From contig JADNRY010000004.1 in assembly GCA_015501585.1 (NCBI GenBank), positions 124,001 through 188,000 on the forward strand: a stretch of 64,000 nucleotides of DNA. The letters are read 5' to 3'. The stretch comes from Rhodocollybia butyracea (lineage: Eukaryota > Basidiomycota > Agaricomycetes > Agaricales > Omphalotaceae). The position numbers and the translations under genes are program-made. Under the pieces are notes generated by a model. The model was not told where the DNA came from. It was given only the letters and a program-made list of their open reading frames with translations, and searched no databases. Below are positions 11,270 to 23,582 of the stretch, piece after piece. The stretch's first letter is position 1, and each line of letters begins with the position of its first letter.

Positions 11270-12539
11270 GTTACTCGAGGGAAGGCATCCCTCGCACTAA
11301 GACCCCCAACGAGCTATGTTAAGATGTAAACTTTACAGTCCGTAACAATGGACCAGAACAATCCTGAGGAACTGTAGAGGTCTATTCACAGCACCAGTCG
11401 CAACCGTGAAGACGGTAGAAACATGCTTAGCAGTCCCACGGAAAGCTACGCACCAGGATAGCCTTGGCAAATTGAGACATTTGATCTTAGAAATCATACA
11501 CAGGAGGTTTTGTCTGTTAAAGCCGACTATCGGGAATCACTTGTACATACTCAGCACAGTTGCTCAAGACTATCATAAGTGGTGTTGTTGGAAAGCTAGA
11601 CAACAGGCCTTCTCAAGAGAATGTTAATTACACTCAGGATGGACAGAACTATCCAAGGAATAGAATGAAACTCACCCAAGGGAAACCAGGCGGCGAGTGA
11701 TCATGAAGCGTAAAGGTACTCCTGACCCTGGAGAATTGTGGAGTAATCGGAGAAACCTCGCTCGGATCAAAACACTTTAAAACTATGTTAATCCTCACAA
11801 AATCATATTTTACCTCTGATATATACCCAAGAATGGACTATTTCTTTATTGTGTGTACCATATATAGGCTGGAGTTTCCTTTCCAAGCCAGATTCCTCTG
11901 TTCCACTCTCTTTCCATCTCTCTCCATATCTGTTTCATCTATTTTTCGTATTAAACTCTCTCTACTCAGTATATAAGCCAGACATATTTATTCAATAAGA
12001 CAAGTTTCTTGCCTTTGACTTGACTGCTAAGACCAGTGCTCCATAGAACATCCCCACGGGATCAGTAGCATGATGCCTCCTGACTTGGTGATCTTTAGAA
12101 AGTAATCTAACTTCACGCACTTCGCAAAGCCCATTTATATCTTGATCAAATTTAAGTGTATGTAGAGTTCTCTTGAACTCCAGATCAACTCAAATCTAGT
12201 TGCTTCCTTAGAGGGGATGGCTTCTAGTAAGGATTATTTGGCTCCAGAGTGAGGGTTCCTTAGTTGACTTCTTTACAAAGTTAGACGAGCCACTAAGATT
12301 GTGGTACAAGTTCCTAGTGATTAAGTTCACTCACAATATCATAGCTTGGCCCAGAGTTTGGTCGAGGACCCTATGGCGTCACAGCAGCTAGTGCCAGAGT
12401 TTGCCTAGGGTTGTTGACAAACCTCAAGATTACAATTCTAGCTAGAGCCAGAGTTTGCCTAGGAGAATCTTAGTTTTGTTGTATTGGTTTTGGTTTTGGT
12501 TAATTGATTTGGACATACACATCTGGTTCCCTTGTACAC

Positions 12540-14483
12540 TTGTTAATTGGTTTGGTTCATACTGGGATGTGAAAGGTGCTATAAAACAACCTATCAAATA
12601 AAATACTGCGCCTAACCAGACTATCAACTTGTTTAAAGGGAGCGAGGCTGGGTTGTCAAAGATTCCCCACAGAATGGTATAAGATTGAATATAAGCTAGA
12701 ACACGTTCCAGTGTCGAAACAATGAACTAGCAAAGTGATGACAAAGTCTAGGACATTTGTAGAACTGAACTAGTGAAGACTATCATCAAGTGCGTGTGTG
12801 TATAACCGAACCAACAAAACAAAACCGATTACAATGAAGTCAAAACACTCCTAGGCCAACTCTGGCTCTAGCTAGCAAAGTAACAACGAGGTTTGAAACA
12901 CTCCTGGGCAAACTCTGGCTCCAGCTAGCGTAACACCGTAACGTCCCTGACCAAACTCTGGGTCAAGCTACGAAACTGTAAGTGATACCAAATCACTAGG
13001 AACTTGCACCACAATCTTAGTGGGTTGCTACACTTCGATTAAAAAGCTAGCTAAGGAACCCTCACTCTGGAGCCAAATAATTCCTTACTAGATATCGTCC
13101 CCTCTAAGGAAATACCTAGATTCACACTTAAGACCGATTAAATCTCAAATGGGCACAAAAGCTGTTATGAAGTATATTACACACAACTTCCGACTATGTT
13201 AGAGTGACAGCTACATGACCACGCAAGCCCTCACCGGTCTACTCTAATCGCTAGCGTAAGATATAATATAATAAACTTCAACAATGAATACAAGTAACCG
13301 AACCAGCCTGATGAAGATCACTAAGGACTTTAAGAACGGGGTTGCCCAGGCCTATTATATGGGAACAAGTATACTTCGGCAGTGAAGAGACTCTTAACTT
13401 CATCACAACGGGTGGTTATGAGAGGTGGCAAGATAACTTGTTTTATTGGATAAATACATCAGGCTTATATACTGGATTTATTCTAGTTTTATACAAAAAG
13501 AGATGAAACAGAGACGGAAGGAATGGAAAAATAAGGAAAGTGGGGAAATTTAGCTAGGAAAGGAAACTCCTGCCTGGATTTAATATTACAACATCAAGAA
13601 ATCCGCCAAAACGTGTATATGGTCCGGAATTGGGTATGAAAATAAAATATTAAAATGGTTAAGATATTCTGGTCCTAGAGATCTGGTTCCACATCAGACC
13701 ATCCGCTCCACTGGAGGTACTATGTTTCATGCCTCAAGGGCTGTTCACCTAGGCTCTCTGATGTAGTTCTGGATACTTCGAGTTTCCCCCTTCCAGTCCC
13801 GTATCGTAATAACATGTTCAGGTGTTGAGCCTTTTCACTAGCTGTTCAAAGATACCCAGAACGCCCAGGACATATACATTGGTACAAGTCACAAAGCGCG
13901 TGCCAGTGCCTTCCATATGCTTGGCAGTAAGTGCCCTACTACCCAGTTCCTCGAATTAACGTATTAGGGTTTCACTAGTCAATAGTCGGCCAATATCATA
14001 TATCAAATTCACTTTGACTAGATCTCTGCCGCGGGTCCCTCTTTTGTTCCGACCAGCCAAATCGTTACAACTGAGATCCACCAGTCCGTAAGGCGATCCT
14101 AGATCTGTTTCTCTGGCATTCATCTTTCCGCTAGCCAAGTATGAGGCTTGCTCCCTCTAAGCCCTTCCCTTAGTAACACGTCTGCTAGCACTCATCCCAC
14201 TTCGAGACATCCTTATATGTGGTCGTAAGCAATTGGGTGGGTAGGAACTAGACTGACAATCTAGTGCTAATGTCTCTGGGCACCTCAAGTATACTTTGCT
14301 AGCTTAGTATCTGGCTGCGCTTGTGGGCACACCATCATGGCTAACTGAGTCTTATCGTTGAGATACTAAGCATCGGCTACAGCTATCACATTCGGGCTCC
14401 GTATAACCCTCTTATTGTACATGTAGACCGCATACTGTGTCAAAATATACGGCTACAAGCCTAGGCGCAAAATCTGTGTATTA
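12540..14483 (+). mobile_element. R1-like repeat, diverged copy nested in copy 1
   Basis: Plus-strand order of R1 blocks: GTGAAAGGTGCTATAAAACA near the start, the CAAACTCTGG block at about 12850-12970, and the ACGGCTACAAGCC block near the end. It is flanked by an 8-bp direct repeat, TTGTACAC (12532-12539 and 14484-14491), inside the host R1 sequence, so it inserted into an older copy. No coding frame. Confidence 0.6.
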
Positions 14484-14595
14484 TTGTACACCCAACTAGG
14501 CTTCTCTTGACTTAGTTCTAAGAGTTGTCTAAGCTTAGTTACCCACGTTAGTGCTACAGTCTTGAACCTGGAGCAGTTGTGTGTGTACATCCGAT

Positions 14596-16121
14596 GAGAG
14601 GTCTAAACTGGGGTGAACTTAGAAATGGCTTACACAACCACACCAAACACACACACAACTTATTACTCAGTTCGGGTTTTTAGTTCAGCCAAATAATATA
14701 TATTTTAAACTTCAATCTATTCAAGTGCTTCCTTGCTACACTGAGTGTTATTTCACTAAGTGCCTTCCCTTTCAAAGTACAGACTTATTTAAGCTGTTCC
14801 CCAAGCTCTGAGCTGTCAAACAAATACTATTCCTAAGTCCCTTGGTAAAATCACAAATTAACACAAGTCACAACTGACCAGAGGGTGTCCCTATAACTCA
14901 GACAGAGCTCTGACTGCAGCCTAACTGTGGTTTGAAAATAATATTCAAAGTCCTTTCTAAGTCTTTGTCTTAACTTCTCTGCACTCAGTTCACACTGAAT
15001 CTCTTTCTGTCTCTTTACTCAAGTTCAATTGCTTGTCAATTTCTCTCTGTAAATCCCAGTCTTTATATCAATTCAATCTTTTAGTAGTAGCCTGATAAGG
15101 AGCTGCTACACCTGGTGGGGGTAAGAAAGAATGCTTTTCTCTTCATTTCCTTGCCTTTTTATACTCCTAGGTCCTTGAAATTTTCTTAATTAAGGTACCA
15201 TGGGTTGGTAAGACTCTCTTGGCTTGCCAAGAGCCAAGAAGATAAATCTCATGTTGCCCTTGTTAGCCATAACTGAGCTTATAAGTGTTCTCCTGGTTCC
15301 TACACTGTCCCCAGGGCTCTATATCATTGTCTCATGGGTCCTCTACCCATATTACACCTTTTCTACATCTTTTATTTAATAAGTAACGGAGGGGAGGGAA
15401 GAACGATGCACTCCCGATGAGTGGTTCGACTTTGATGCACTTTAAGCGCCGGGCGGTCCGTCTGTCCCGCGGTTCAAGTTTGCGGCATCGTTCCGTATCT
15501 CCCCTTTTCTCTTCTCCTCCCGGGTCCTACTGGGTACTTGTATACATGTGGACCGCCCCGTAGGTCAGTCCGAATAAATTTTATTATAGGCATGTCGCTA
15601 GGACGCGCCCTGCCTTTCTTTTACTGCCGGTGCCAGGCCACTTTGATCCCCGGCGCCTAATTCATCACTAATCGTCTAGTTTCTCTCTGTGGTTCGTTCC
15701 AGGGAACCAGTGCTTCGATTCTCTTACTTTAAACGGATATGGGTTCGCATTATGCTTGCCCTCATTCGTCTCTCTTCATCTATTTTAATACTGTCTTGTA
15801 TATCCCTGTATAGGACTTTTTGTAGTAGGTAGTATTAATTGAATAGACTTTAGATCTGGCAAGCCTAAATCAATCTAGGTAAATCAATTTGATTGATTTT
15901 GAGTTTGTGGGTCAACGATGCATCCTTGCACAGTAATGTAGCCTCTTAAAACATAGTGTATCTCCCTTCAAATGGGTTTCTACATACTAGATACCTGAAG
16001 TGGACCTTCAAAGTGTCTAATACATAATGTACCCTAGGTAGTGATGTGACGTGTTTCACGGGGTCTTTTAAATGATGACTTTTCGCTTGAATTTTGGCGT
16101 ACAACATAATTCGGTGTGTCA
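14596..16121 (+). mobile_element. LTR-like insertion (possible solo LTR) nested in R1
   Basis: A 1526-bp stretch interrupts the R1 sequence precisely, with CCGAT repeated at both sides (14591-14595 and 16122-16126). If the element starts one base earlier it reads TG...CA with a 4-bp duplication. TG...CA ends, a 4-5 bp duplication and no coding frame suit a solo LTR. No second LTR or internal region is present, so the class is inferred. Confidence 0.5.
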
Positions 16122-16605
16122 CCGATATTACAAGACTTTCCCTCAGGGAATCTCTGACAACCCGCCCTCACTCCCTTACATATTGATAGTCTGGTTAGGT
16201 GCGGTAGTGTTTTTGTTAGGTTGTTTTATAGCACCTTTCGCATACCTACACATAAATACCCAAATAGCGGCTCATTCTGAGAAGGTACATGTGAACAACT
16301 CCACACAGTGCTTCTTATCGGTCTGGAGCCAAAATGTCTATGTCTTAGTACCTTCACCTCATACCATGACAGCATCATCCAGCGGCTCTAAAAACATGTC
16401 TACAACCAATGCCAAAATATCTCTCGTACTGATGACTGGCCAAGTGAATGTTTTGCATGCCAAGCTTTGACAAAAAATCTTGGATGAAATTACTATGTGC
16501 TGTTTTTTGGTGAGCTGGGTTTCACAGCTAGGGTATCTGACAAGAGCTAATGCCCCTGTTCCAGCTAGGTAAGGTCTCTCTCCTCATGTCTGGATTCATC
16601 GTGAC

Positions 16606-17314
16606 TAGAGATGTCCACGAGTCCGGATCCAAGTATACTTGGATCCGGCGCGCAAGTACCTGTGGCCCAAAAGCCTTGACTTGTGACCTGCGGAAGATCT
16701 GTGGGAAACGGATCTTTGACTCGCAGGTAATTTACCTGCGAGTTTGCAAGTACCTGCAGGTATTTGTGTATTTATGTCAAAGAGTGTACTAATAATCATT
16801 AGTAAAGTACTTACCTGTTTTATGATACATACCATTTATAAAACATTGTACTGTAACTGTCTACTATTATTTCATACTTAGTTATGAAGTAAATATGTAC
16901 TGACAGAAAGGTTTTACATTGTAGACAGCTCACGGCGATGGGGCGCTTAAATTAGCGCCAAATGTCGTGAGCTGTCTACAACCTCAAACATATGTGCCAG
17001 TACTTGATAAGTACTATAATAAACATGATACTATGAATTACTGTAAGTTTGGAGTGTTAACTGACAAATATTGTTGCTTGTACTATAAATTTTGAGCACT
17101 AATTAACAAATGTATGGGTTTACATTGCTTGTACAAGTCATAAAAATACCCGCAAGTACCTGCAAGTCAGCTGAAATTCTCCAAAGTCTGACCTGTGACC
17201 TGCACCGGACCCGTGGGAAACGGATCCTGGGATCCGCGGGCCACATACTCGCAGGTTTTCCCACAGATCTTACCTGCGAGTACCTGTAGAGACCTGGACT
17301 TGTGGACATCTCTA
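16606..17314 (-). mobile_element. hAT-type MITE, copy 2 (709 bp)
   Basis: Same element as 10561-11269 in opposite orientation. Perfect 8-bp target duplication ATCGTGAC at 16598-16605 and 17315-17322, inside exon 3 of family X copy C. Equal length and near identity to copy 1 indicate recent movement. Confidence 0.9.
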
Positions 17315-17483
17315 ATCGTGACAGTACTGGCCCTAATCATCAGCGACATTGTGCATAGGTGAGTTTTTTCTTTTGCATGACCAAAGGTGCAATATTAATC
17401 AATATCAATGGCTTCATCACTAGCGTTACTCCCTCTCAGGCCCAAGGATGGGAGCCCTAACTACCCAGTTGTCCTGCATGCTT

Positions 17484-18126
17484 TAGAGATGTCCATGAGT
17501 CCGGATCCAAGTATACTTGGATCCAGAGCGCAAGTACTTGCGGCCTAAAAGGCCTGACTTGTGACCCGTGGGAAACGGGTCACTGACTTGCAAGTCTTGC
17601 AGGTACTTGTGATTCATCTAATAAACAAGTGTTACAGAAGTATTTACCATTACTTACTTGCATAAATTGATTGTACAGTATATAATGCTAACAAAACCAT
17701 GTACGTAACTTGTTTACAACAATTTCATACTATGTTATGAAGTAAATATGTACTCACATCTAAGTTTTGAGTTGTAGACAGCTCACGGCGTTTAGGCGCT
17801 TAAATTGGCGCCTAAACGCCGTGAGCTGTCTACAACCTAATATCTGTGTGCCAGCACTCAACAACTTATATAGTAGTAAGTATGATATTATTGACCAATG
17901 TAAGTTGTAATTATTACTCAAGTTACACTGAAAATACATGTATACTATGCCTTGCACAAGTCACAAATACTTGCAAGTACTTGCAAAGTCTTGAAAACCT
18001 TGACTTGTGACCCGTTGGTAACCTGTGGGAAACAGGTCTTGGGATCTGCGAGTCACATACTTGCGAGTTTTCCCACGGATCTTACCTGCAAGTACTTGTT
18101 GAGACTTGGACTCGTGGACATCTCTA
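17484..18126 (-). mobile_element. hAT-type MITE, copy 3 (643 bp, diverged)
   Basis: Starts TAGAGATGTCCATGAGTCC and ends GTGGACATCTCTA. Flanks GCATGCTT and GCGCGCTT (6 of 8 match) fit an aged target duplication. It sits inside the last exon of copy C and differs from copies 1 and 2 by small deletions and substitutions. Confidence 0.8.
17771..17836. repeat. Near-perfect palindrome in MITE copy 3
   Basis: Arms of about 28 bases are perfect inverse copies (outer part GTTGTAGACAGCTCACGGCG) around a loop of about 10 bases. A transcript would form a long hairpin. Confidence 0.85.
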
Positions 18127-18929
18127 GCGCGCTTCTATGCACTGGCTATGCATTGCCATCGTACACACCGTCTTTGTTGTTGCTCTCCATTCCAAGTGGT
18201 GCGCAAAGGTTTCCTACTATATTGACAAGGGTATTACAATCATCAAGTCCCACATCGGAGACAGCACTTACCTTCGAGAGGATTTGATCCCTACACCAAT
18301 GCTTGATGTGCAAACCTGGGAACCCAAGATCAATTTCTGCGACCTTATTAAGTTTGACTCGGAGCTCTCGCCATGCGCTGTCTTTAGGGCATTTGCTTGT
18401 TTGCATTCTCTAGCATTCCTTCCAGTGTTCATAATTCTACAGGGTCCGGAACCTGGATCTTTGTTTGCTTATGGTTTTTGGGTATTCATAGTGGCGGTGA
18501 ATGTCATAGCATCGGTTTTCAGGGCCCGTAAGATTTTCAGGCATCGTTATCTCAAAAAGGAGCATGATTTTGTTTACTCCTGGAAACTGTGTCAGGAGGT
18601 TCTGAACACAATGGGGATGGATCACTGCAAGACGAGGCAAATTTTTGAGGAGGCGTTTGGAGAAAGAAAGAATCTGAAAGGCTGAACATATTGCGCATTG
18701 TACTAGTTTTGGTTTTGGTAATATCATATATATGCATGTCCAGTAAGAGATTACCTTTGTATTCTCGCAAAGGAGACTTATCTTTGGGCAAGTCACATTG
18801 GGTTCTGAGACCGCAAAGAGATCAAAAGATTAGATATGATTACATGGGTCAGTCAGCATTGAATAACACGTGCAAGAGCAAACTGACAACCTCTAAAGCT
18901 TGTTTCACTTCAAAGCTTTGAACTCTACC

Positions 18930-20013
18930 ATGGCAGGCGGTTTGAAATACTACATGCCTACAGCCAACGCCAAACAAATCTCTTTGGTACTATGCCTCGA
19001 ACCTCTCCCGTGTCACTGACAACTTAGTTGAATAGCTCCAAAATGTGACCATCACAGGACAACTCACCACTCTGCAGGCCAAGCTTTGGCAAAAAATTGT
19101 GCATGGGATCACTACGTGCTGTTTTTCGGTGAATTAGTTCTCACTAGAGTATTTTACCAGAGCTGGATACCTGATCTAAAAATGCTTCTGTTCCAGCTGG
19201 CGATGGTTTCACTGCTCGTGTCTGGAATCTCTTTGATTGTGGTCACACCAATCCTGGTGTATAGGCAAGTTGTTGTTTTTTTTTGCACAGTAGGAGGTAT
19301 TTCAATGGCTTCTCTACTACCACTAGCTACAAGATTGACGGTATCAACCCTAACCTTCTGGGATCCCGGATCTGCACCATATTCCAGGAACGTCCAGGAA
19401 AAACCATGGGGATGGGAGTCATACTACCACGTTACTAATCCTGGATGCCTTCGTGTACTGGCTGAGTATTGTCTTCTTGCACATCTTCTTCATCACCACC
19501 TTGCATTTCAAGTTGCAGGCACAGGTTTCTGACTACATCGATGAGGGTGTTACAATCATCAAGTCCTATGTCAGAGACAGCACTTATGTTGGACAATGTT
19601 CAACCTCTAAAGTTGTCTCCCTGCCTAATGCGCAGACCTGGGAACCCGAGATCAGTGTTTACTCTCTTACTAGGGTTTGCTCAATCTTTCCACCACATGC
19701 TGCCTCCGTCCTTGGAGGGTTTGCCGCTTTGCATGCTTTTGGGTTCTCTGAAATGCTTGTGCTTCTACCAGGTCCACAGCCAGGGCATCCGTTTTATTAT
19801 GGTTTCTTTGCATTTGTAGCGGCAGCAATTACCATAATGCCGTTACTTGGGGCACATCAGATTTTCAAGCACAATTTCCTTGAAGAGGAGCTTGATTTCA
19901 TTTACTCCCAGCGACTGTGTCAGGAGATTATGGAGATGATGGGGATGGATTCCTTCAAGATGGCAGGAAGATTCCAAGAGGCATTCAGAGAAAGGAAGAA
20001 TTTGAAAGGTTGA
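18930..20013 (+). pseudogene. Family X copy D, probably frame-broken
   Basis: ATG at 18930 (MAGGLKYYMPTANAKQISL), exon 2 with TLQAKLWQKIVHGI (Trp codon TGG at the site where others have Arg or stop), exon 3 with LAMVSLLVSGISLIVV, then a donor that reads GCAAGT. The last exon has extra sequence at about 19330-19400. WGWESYYHVTN lies in a different frame from the following DAFVYWLSIVFLHIFF, pointing to an indel near 19430-19455. The 3' frame to 20013 is open (VSDYIDEGVTIIKSY, MEMMGMDSFKM, ERKNLKG). A functional variant with different splicing cannot be excluded. Confidence 0.6.
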
Positions 20014-20274
20014 ACATCGCGCATTGTATTTTTCAGTTTGGTAATGTCCATATATGCACTTTTTTTTAATTCACTTTCAATTTGTACTCGCCACATTAGA
20101 ACAAACTGTCTTCGGCTGGATCACATTAGATAGAATACTTCAACAAAGGTCAAGTTGAAATGTTGAAGCACATGCCTTTGCTCACTTGCAAATCACACAC
20201 ACAAAAAATCAACCTACGTGCTAGAGTGCTGAAGTTTAAACTTCAACTCATACATCACCCAATCATCCAAAGAC

Positions 20275-23200
20275 ATGGCTACAGGTAGTACAGCCAACAC
20301 CAAAAGTTCTTCTGTACTTACACCTCAGAGCTTCTGTCACGCCAAACTAATCAATTGGTTGAATAGTCTCAAAATGCTGCCTTGACCCGTCAAGTAACTG
20401 CTATGCAGGTCAAGCTTTGACGAAAAATTTTGGGTGAGATTGCTATGTGCTGTGTTTCGGTGAGTTGCTTTTCACTACAGCATTTCATGAGCTGGATGTA
20501 TAATCCAAACCCGCTTTTGTTCCAGCTGGTTATGGGCTCACTGCTCACGTCTGGAATCACTTTGATTGTGGTGGTTGCAATCATCTTGGTCACTTGGTGT
20601 ATAGGCAAGTTGTTTCTTCTGCATAGTAAGAGGTATAATATCAACGGCTTCATCATTAGCTCTACTTGCTCTCAGGTCCAAGAATGGAAGCCAATTGTAC
20701 ATTATGCCTTCAAGTACTGGCTGTGCATTGCCCTTGTACACACTGTCTTTGCTATTGTTTTCCATTTCAAGTTGCGCGCAAAGGCTTCCTGCTACATTGA
20801 TAAGGGTATCACAGTCATCAAGTCCCACATCGGAGATAGTGCTTACCTTCAACAAGGTTCTACCCCTACAGTGTTGCCAGACACGCTATTTGGGTATTTA
20901 CGTGTAGGTGTGTGAAAGGTGCTATAAAACAACCTAACAAAAACACTACCGCACCTAACCAGACTATCAATATGTAAGGGAGCGAGGGCAGGTTGTCAGA
21001 GATTCCCCGAGGGAAAGTCTTGTAATATCGGATGTACACGCGCGACTGCTCCAGGTTCAAGACTGTAGCGCTAACGTGGGTAACTAAGCTTGGACAACTC
21101 TTAGAACTGAGTCGAGGGAAGCCCAGCTGGGTGTACATATGTACGAGGGAACGTCGGGATGTCCGAATCAATATAACCAAACCAAAACCAATAATGCGTA
21201 TGTGTCCAAAACCAAATAATCAAAACCAAAACCAATACAACAAAACTAAGATTCTCCTAGGCAAACTCTGGCTCTAGCTAGAATAGTAATCTCGAGGTTT
21301 GTCAACAACCCTAGGCAAACTCTGGCACTAGCTGCTGTGACGCCGTAAAGTCCTCGACCAAACTCTGGGCCAAGCTACGATATTGTGAGTGAACTTAATC
21401 ACTAGGAACTTGTACCACAATCTTAGTGGCTTGCCTAACTTCACAGGGAAGTCGACTAAGGAACCCTCACTCTGGAGCCAAATAATTCCTTACTAGAAAC
21501 CGTCCCCTCTAAGGAAGCAACTAGATTTAAGGTTGATCTGGAGTTCGAGGGAACTCACACACTCAAGACTCGATCAGATTCTCAAGTGGGCCAAAGGAAG
21601 TTTGTGAAATTCTATTACAGGCCAAATTCCGCCGAGCAAGTAATATGACAGTAAATCAAACTCCTTGAAGAAACTATCAGTCACTCCGCAGTAAAGCGTC
21701 GAGACTGGCTAACAACTTCATGAAGCAACTAACACTTCTCCGCGGGAACACGTAGAGAGGTGACCAGCTACTTACTAGGTGAAGAAACTAACAACCAACT
21801 CGTAGTTAAGTAGAGAAACGTCACGCTACTAGTCCCGAGGACGTTCTACGGAGCTCACTTCCTAACATACAAATCGAGGGAAAGATCCTCTGAGGTGAAG
21901 GAACACAACCAATCTCGTACAGGGGAGGTGGCAAGTAACTTTGTGAAGTTTATTACTTTCTAAAGATAACCAAGTCAGGAGGCGTCACGCTACTAGTCCC
22001 GAGGGGACGTTCTACGGAGCACTGGTCTTAGCAGTCAAGTCGAGGGCAAGAAACTTTGAGGTGAAGGAACACAACCAATCTCGTACAGGGGAGGTGGCAA
22101 GTAACTTGTCTTATTGAATAAATATATCTGGCTTATATACTGAGTAGAGAGAGTTTAATACGAAAAATAGATGAAACAGATACGGAGAGAGACGGAAAGA
22201 GAGTGGAACAGAGGAATCTGGCTCGGAAAGGAAACTCCAGCCTATATATGGTACACACGATAAAGAAATAGTCCATTCTTGGGTATATATCAGAGGTAAA
22301 ATATGATTTCGTGAGGATTAACATAGTGTTAGAGTGTTTTGATCCGAGCAAGGTTTCTCCGATTACTCCACAATTCTCCAGGGTCAGGAGTACCTTTACG
22401 CTTCATGATCACTCGCCGCCCGGTTTCCCTTGGGTGAGTTTCATTCTATTCCTCGGATAGTTCTGTCTATCCTGAGTGTGATTAACATTCTCTCGAGAAG
22501 GCCTGTTATCTAGCTTTCCAACGACACCACTTATGATAATCTCGAGCAACTGCGCTGAGTATGTACAAGTGATTCCCGATAGTCGGCTTTAACGGATAAG
22601 ACCTTCCGTGTATGATTTCTAAGATCAAATGTTTCGATTTGCCAAGGCTATCCCGGCGTGTAGCTTTCCGTAGGACCACTAAGCATGTTTCTACCATCCT
22701 CACAGTTGCGACCGGTGCCGCAAATAGATCTCTATGGTTTCCTTGGGATCGTTCTGGTCCATTGGTACGGACTGTAAAGTCCACATCTTAACATAGCTCG
22801 TTGGGGGTCTTAGTGCGAGGGATGCCTTCCCTCATAATTCCTTCCCTCGAGTAACGCGTTGGCTTAGTACTTATCCCGCTTCGAGATGTCCTGTAGTTTA
22901 CAGAGTATGCACTCTTGGGTATAACTAGATTGACAATCTAGTGTTACATCTCCGGGCAGCCCAGGTATCCTCGCTAGCTTGGCTCTAGGCTACGCTTGTT
23001 GGCGTACCTTTACGGCTCGCTGAATATTATTGTTAAGTTCTTTGCCTCGGCAACAGCTATCATGCTCGGGCTCCGTATAACTCTCTTATTGCATTGTATA
23101 ACATGTACAAAGTGTCAAAATGTACGGTTACACGCCTTAGGCCGATTTTAGGCCTAATAACGCAGACCTGGGAACCCAAGATCAACTTCTACACTCTTAC

Positions 23201-23582
23201 TAGGTTTAAATTGGGCTATGCACCATCTCTTGGCTTTGGGTTGTGGGCTTGTATGCACGCTCTAGGGTTCTCTTCAGTGCTCGCTGTTCTACAAGGTCAT
23301 CCGCATCTTGGATTGTTCGTTTATGGTTTGTGTGTATTCACAGTGGCGATGATTACCATAATGTTGGCATTCGGAGCCTGTTGGATTTTCAAGCATGATT
23401 ACCTCGAAGAGGAGTTTGATTTCGTTTACTCACAGAGACTGTGTCAAGAGATTCTGGAGATGATGGGGATGGATTCCTACAAGTTGGTGGGAAGATTCAA
23501 GGAGGCATTCAGAGGAAGGAAGAGTTTGAAATTCTGCACACATTGCACAGGCGTGTTGAAGTTTTGGTTTTGGTTTCGGTAA
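20275..23582 (+). pseudogene. Family X copy E, disrupted by an R1 element
   Basis: ATG at 20275 (MATGSTANTKSS). Exon 2 carries TGA at the LxR site (CTT TGA CGA). Exon 3 reads LVMGSLLTSGITLIVVVAI, with a GCAAGT donor after it. The last exon runs to about 20886 (SYLQQ-type region, TPTVLPD), where the R1 element is inserted. Coding similarity resumes at 23160 (QTWEPKINFYTL), with EMMGMDSYKL and a C-terminus lengthened past the usual ERK stop to 23582. Removing 20887-23159 plus one 4-bp repeat restores the expected gene spacing. Confidence 0.8.
20887..23159 (+). mobile_element. R1 noncoding repeat, copy 2 (2273 bp)
   Basis: Starts TATTTGGGTATTTACG and ends GGCCTAATA, with the 4-bp flank ACGC on both sides (20883-20886 and 23160-23163), inside family X copy E. 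It includes imperfect repeats of CAAACTCTGGC (about 21250-21370) and a terminal hairpin TTAGGCC...GGCCTAA. No frame resembles a transposition protein. The short TATT...AATA ends do not by themselves identify a superfamily. Confidence 0.75.

Larger units (their letters stand above)
10249..16266 (-). mobile_element. R1 noncoding repeat, copy 1, carrying three nested insertions
   Basis: Outer ends read TATTAGGCC and CCCAAATA on the plus strand, matching the ends of the second R1 copy at 20887-23159 in reverse. Flanks are GTGG and GCGG (3 of 4 bases), a possible 4-bp target duplication. Removing the nested MITE (10561-11269), the second R1-like copy (12540-14483) and the LTR-like insert (14596-16121) restores a continuous reverse copy of R1. 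No transposase or reverse transcriptase frame was found, so the superfamily is unknown. Confidence 0.6.
16366..18685 (+). pseudogene. Family X copy C, split by two MITEs
   Basis: Starts MTASSSGSKNMSTTNAKISL at 16366. Exon 2 is shortened and reads through the intron 1 position, then has TGA at the LxR site (CTT TGA CAA). The membrane-helix exon is cut by the MITE at 16606-17314. After exon 3 and an intron, the last exon is cut by the MITE at 17484-18126. The C-terminal frame 18137-18685 is open: VSYYIDKGITIIKSHIGD, TWEPKINF, a C-terminal NTMGMDH and ERKNLKG. The MITE flanks show the exact pre-insertion gene sequence. Clearly non-functional as a whole; the open 3' frame could still be transcribed. 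Confidence 0.8.

Noticed and set aside
12442..12627. Possible small membrane protein
   Set aside because: Spans the junction between the outer R1 copy and the nested R1-like copy.
16130..16250. Hydrophobic peptide LGAVVFLLGCFIAPF found at 12.5, 16.2 and 20.9 kb
   Set aside because: It is a translation of the conserved start of the R1 element; neighbouring frames are closed and other copies shift frame.
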